From an uncultured Candidatus Melainabacteria bacterium (GTDB taxonomy: Bacteria; Cyanobacteriota; Vampirovibrionia; Gastranaerophilales; Gastranaerophilaceae), in assembly GCA_934693215.1 (NCBI GenBank), contig CAKUVB010000106.1:1-6146 (forward strand): a stretch of DNA of 6,146 nt, in the 5' to 3' direction. Within the stretch, counting starts at the first letter, position 1. Each line of letters begins with the position of its first letter. The notes beneath the pieces were generated by a model. It was not told where the DNA came from and made no database searches. It saw only the letters and a program-made list of their open reading frames with translations. This document shows, piece after piece, positions 4,609 to 6,146 of the stretch. The position numbers were made by a program, and so were the translations under genes.

Positions 4609-5388
4609 ATGCGTTATGCACTTCTGGTTCAGTATATAGGTAAGAATTATTACGGAAGTCAGTTACAATTAAAGGCTGGTAAGGAATCTAAACCGACAAT
4701 ACAAGGAGAACTGGAAAAAGCACTTTGTACTTTGATATATGGGGCAAAAAATTGCCCCATTGATAATAAAAATCGGCCGATAAAAACAATTTTTTCTGGA
4801 CGTACTGATAGCGGAGTTAATTCCACCGGACAGGTTGTTCATTTTGATTTGGATAAAGATATTGTTGCTTCAAACTTTGTTTATAGTCTGAATGAAATAT
4901 TACCACCAGATATATCAGTTTCAGATTTGAAAGTTGTGCCTAACGATTTTCATGCTCAAAAATCAGCTATCTCAAGACATTATACATACGAGTTTATAAA
5001 CAGAAGATGTAAAAATGCTTTTGATGGAGATTTAATGAGGATAAAGTTCCCTGTTGATGTTGATAGGGTGCAAAAATCTTTGAATTATTTGTTAGGAGAA
5101 CATGATTTTTCAAGTTTTAAGAGTTCAGGAACGCTAAACCCAAGCAAAGTTTGTTTTATATCAAAAGCTACCTGTCAACGTAGTGGAGATAAGATTGTTA
5201 TAGATATTATAGGAAACAGATTTTTGTATAATATGGTAAGAACAATAGTCGGCACCCTTCTAGAAATAGAAGGTCATAATCTAGAACCTGAGCATATGCT
5301 TGAGGTTTTGGAATCAAAAAATCGTTCACAAGCTGGACGTACAGTGAGTCCTTACGGGCTTACATTAGTTGAAGTAAGTTATAATTAA
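4609..5388 (+). CDS. truA: tRNA pseudouridine(38-40) synthase TruA
   Basis: TruA converts uridines 38, 39 and 40 in the tRNA anticodon stem-loop to pseudouridine. The 259 residues are within family range. The catalytic Asp is Asp67 in SGRTDSGV (63-70), followed by NSTGQVVHFD (71-80). The second conserved Tyr lies in RHYTYEF (123-129). GNRFLYNMVRTIVGTLLEIE (202-221) and AGRTVSPYGLTLVEV (242-256) are the usual C-terminal motifs. Two segments are longer than in most TruA proteins: about 19-29 after YYGSQ, and 44-58 (GAKNCPIDNKNRPIK) just before the catalytic motif. The 4-base gap after rplQ has no clear ribosome binding site, so translation probably depends on ribosomes finishing rplQ. The truA-rplM-rpsI order is common in Firmicutes and Cyanobacteria. 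Confidence 0.97.
   Translation: MRYALLVQYIGKNYYGSQLQLKAGKESKPTIQGELEKALCTLIYGAKNCPIDNKNRPIKTIFSGRTDSGVNSTGQVVHFDLDKDIVASNFVYSLNEILPPDISVSDLKVVPNDFHAQKSAISRHYTYEFINRRCKNAFDGDLMRIKFPVDVDRVQKSLNYLLGEHDFSSFKSSGTLNPSKVCFISKATCQRSGDKIVIDIIGNRFLYNMVRTIVGTLLEIEGHNLEPEHMLEVLESKNRSQAGRTVSPYGLTLVEVSYN
4739..4760 (+). repeat. Perfect 9-bp hairpin inside truA
   Basis: ATGGGGCAA (4739-4747) and TTGCCCCAT (4752-4760) are exact reverse complements around an AAAA loop. Five of the nine pairs are G-C, unusual in this AT-rich window. It lies in the codons of the poorly conserved insertion before the catalytic motif of TruA. No T-run follows on either strand, so it is not a classical terminator. Confidence 0.7.
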
Positions 5389-5406
5389 TAATACGGAGAA
5401 TAAAGC

Positions 5407-5844
5407 ATGAAGACATATTCAGCAAAACCTCTAGAAGTTGAAAGAAAATGGTATCTAATTGACGCTGAAGGCGAAATATTAGGTCGTTTAGCAACAAAAA
5501 TTGCTAACATTTTAAGAGGTAAAAACAAACCTGAATACACTCCAAACGTTGATACTGGCGATTTCGTAGTTGTTATCAATGCAGAAAAAGTAGTTGTTTC
5601 AGGTAATAAAGAAACTGATAAAATCTATTATCACCATACAGGTTTCCCTGGTGGTTTGAAATCAGCAAGTGTAAAAGAACTTCGTGAAAAAGATGCAACA
5701 AGATTGATTGAAAAAGCTGTAAAAGGCATGTTACAACACAATACTTTAGGTGCTCAACAATTCACTAAGTTAAAAGTATATGTTGGTTCTGAACACCCAC
5801 ATGCTGCACAAAAACCAATCGTGATAGAAAAGGAGGCTAAATAA
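5407..5844 (+). CDS. rplM: 50S ribosomal protein L13
   Basis: L13 is an early-assembly protein of the 50S subunit; in E. coli it represses the rplM-rpsI transcript. The 145 residues match the family's usual ~142-150. Conserved segments are KTYSAKPLEVERKWYLIDAE (2-21), ILGRLATKIANILRGKNKPE (24-43), YTPNVDTGDFVVVINAEKV (44-62), and the C-terminal KGMLQHNTLGAQQFTKLKVY (106-125) with VGSEHPHAAQKP (126-137). Most L13 proteins have GMLP where this one has GMLQ. The ribosome binding site CGGAG (5394-5398) lies 8 bases before the ATG. An 18-base gap separates it from truA. Its TAA overlaps the rpsI ATG by one base (TAATG). Confidence 0.98.
   Translation: MKTYSAKPLEVERKWYLIDAEGEILGRLATKIANILRGKNKPEYTPNVDTGDFVVVINAEKVVVSGNKETDKIYYHHTGFPGGLKSASVKELREKDATRLIEKAVKGMLQHNTLGAQQFTKLKVYVGSEHPHAAQKPIVIEKEAK
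5830..5836 (+). promoter_or_regulatory. Strong ribosome binding site of rpsI inside the rplM end
   Basis: AAGGAGG, a full complement of the 16S anti-Shine-Dalgarno core, lies 7 bases before the rpsI ATG (5844), within the last codons of rplM. It is the strongest such site in the window, and together with the TAATG overlap it points to coupled, equimolar translation of L13 and S9. Confidence 0.9.
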
Positions 5845-6146
5845 TGGCACAATCTAATGAAATTATGGCAACTGGCCGTAGAAAATCATCTATCGCAGTG
5901 GTTAAACTTGTAAAAGGTAAAGGCAGAATTTTTGTTAATGGTAAAACATTAGGTGCTTATATCGGAAACAGACCAGCAGTTGAAATGATGATTTATAGAC
6001 CACTTGTTTTAACTGATAATCAAGATAAATATGATGTAAAAGTTAAAGCTGTAGGTGGTGGTATTGTTTCTCAATCAGGAGCAATCCGTCATGGTATAGC
6101 AAGAGCTTTGGTTAAATACAATGAAGAATACAAAACTGTATTACGT
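5844..6146 (+). CDS. rpsI: 30S ribosomal protein S9 (partial, cut by window end)
   Basis: S9 sits in the 30S head, with its C-terminal tail touching the P-site tRNA anticodon loop. The window holds 101 codons from ATG 5844 to the edge, with no stop; a full S9 has about 130 residues, so roughly 30 and the basic tail ending in Lys-Arg are missing. Conserved parts are TGRRKSSIAVVKL (10-22), KGKGRIFVNGKTL (24-36), VEMMIYRPLVLTD (46-58) and VGGGIVSQSGAIRHGIARAL (71-90). The ATG overlaps the last base of the rplM stop, and the strong site AAGGAGG lies 7 bases upstream. rplM-rpsI pairing is nearly universal in bacteria. Confidence 0.97.
   Translation, partial: MAQSNEIMATGRRKSSIAVVKLVKGKGRIFVNGKTLGAYIGNRPAVEMMIYRPLVLTDNQDKYDVKVKAVGGGIVSQSGAIRHGIARALVKYNEEYKTVLR

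Noticed and set aside
5227..5232. Consensus TATAAT inside truA as a promoter for rplM-rpsI
   Set aside because: No -35 box at 15-19 bases upstream, and the bases encode the conserved FLYNMVR motif. An internal promoter cannot be excluded, but the sequence does not support it.
5385..5579. Minus-strand open frame over the start of rplM
   Set aside because: Antisense of conserved rplM codons; no ribosome binding site.
1..6146. Reassigned stop codons, since every first stop in the window is TAA
   Set aside because: No in-frame TGA or TAG is read through in any gene and a TAG follows the rpsD TAA; low GC alone explains the TAA preference.
1..6146. Mobile element, CRISPR array, tRNA or rRNA
   Set aside because: No transposase or integrase frame, no regularly spaced repeats and no tRNA or rRNA signatures were seen on either strand.

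Overview
The window carries a low-GC ribosomal protein / RNA polymerase operon. The sequence best fits a non-photosynthetic relative of the Cyanobacteria (Vampirovibrionia / 'Melainabacteria', possibly Gastranaerophilales). That placement is my inference from three cyanobacterial-looking passages: IF-1 (RILPGDRVKVEMTPYDLSRG), S13 (VDLPRNKRIEIALTYIFGIG) and the RpoA C-terminal domain (LELSVRAYNCLKRASINS). They sit in a very AT-rich genome that uses only TAA as the first stop in this window. A low-GC Firmicute is the main alternative.

Layout. (1) Positions 1-87, + strand: the last 28 codons of an unseen upstream gene, perhaps a B12-binding radical SAM protein. (2) Positions 84-797/812, - strand: a low-complexity protein without Cys or Trp that I do not recognise. 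Its stop overlaps the stop of the upstream gene, and a long hairpin inside that gene's 3' end could act as its terminator. (3) About 813-1154: an AT-rich divergent intergenic region with a plausible promoter for the operon. (4) Positions 1155-6146, all + strand: infA, rpmJ, rpsM, rpsK, rpsD, rpoA, rplQ, truA, rplM and rpsI (cut by the window end), tightly spaced.

The operon makes translation initiation factor IF-1, small-subunit proteins S13, S11, S4 and S9, large-subunit proteins L36, L17 and L13, the RNA polymerase alpha subunit, and the tRNA pseudouridine synthase TruA. It thus couples ribosome supply to RNA polymerase supply and to tRNA modification. The block rpsM-rpsK-rpsD-rpoA-rplQ has the same order as the E. 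coli alpha operon, which S4 represses by binding a pseudoknot in the rpsM leader. Here two gene-free leaders contain inverted repeats with competing pairings: the rpsM leader (1512-1614), where a CCUCCU element can pair either with an upstream GGAGG or with the rpsM Shine-Dalgarno, and the rpsD leader (2429-2512). They are the best candidates for undescribed regulatory RNA in the window. No mobile element, CRISPR array, tRNA or rRNA was seen.
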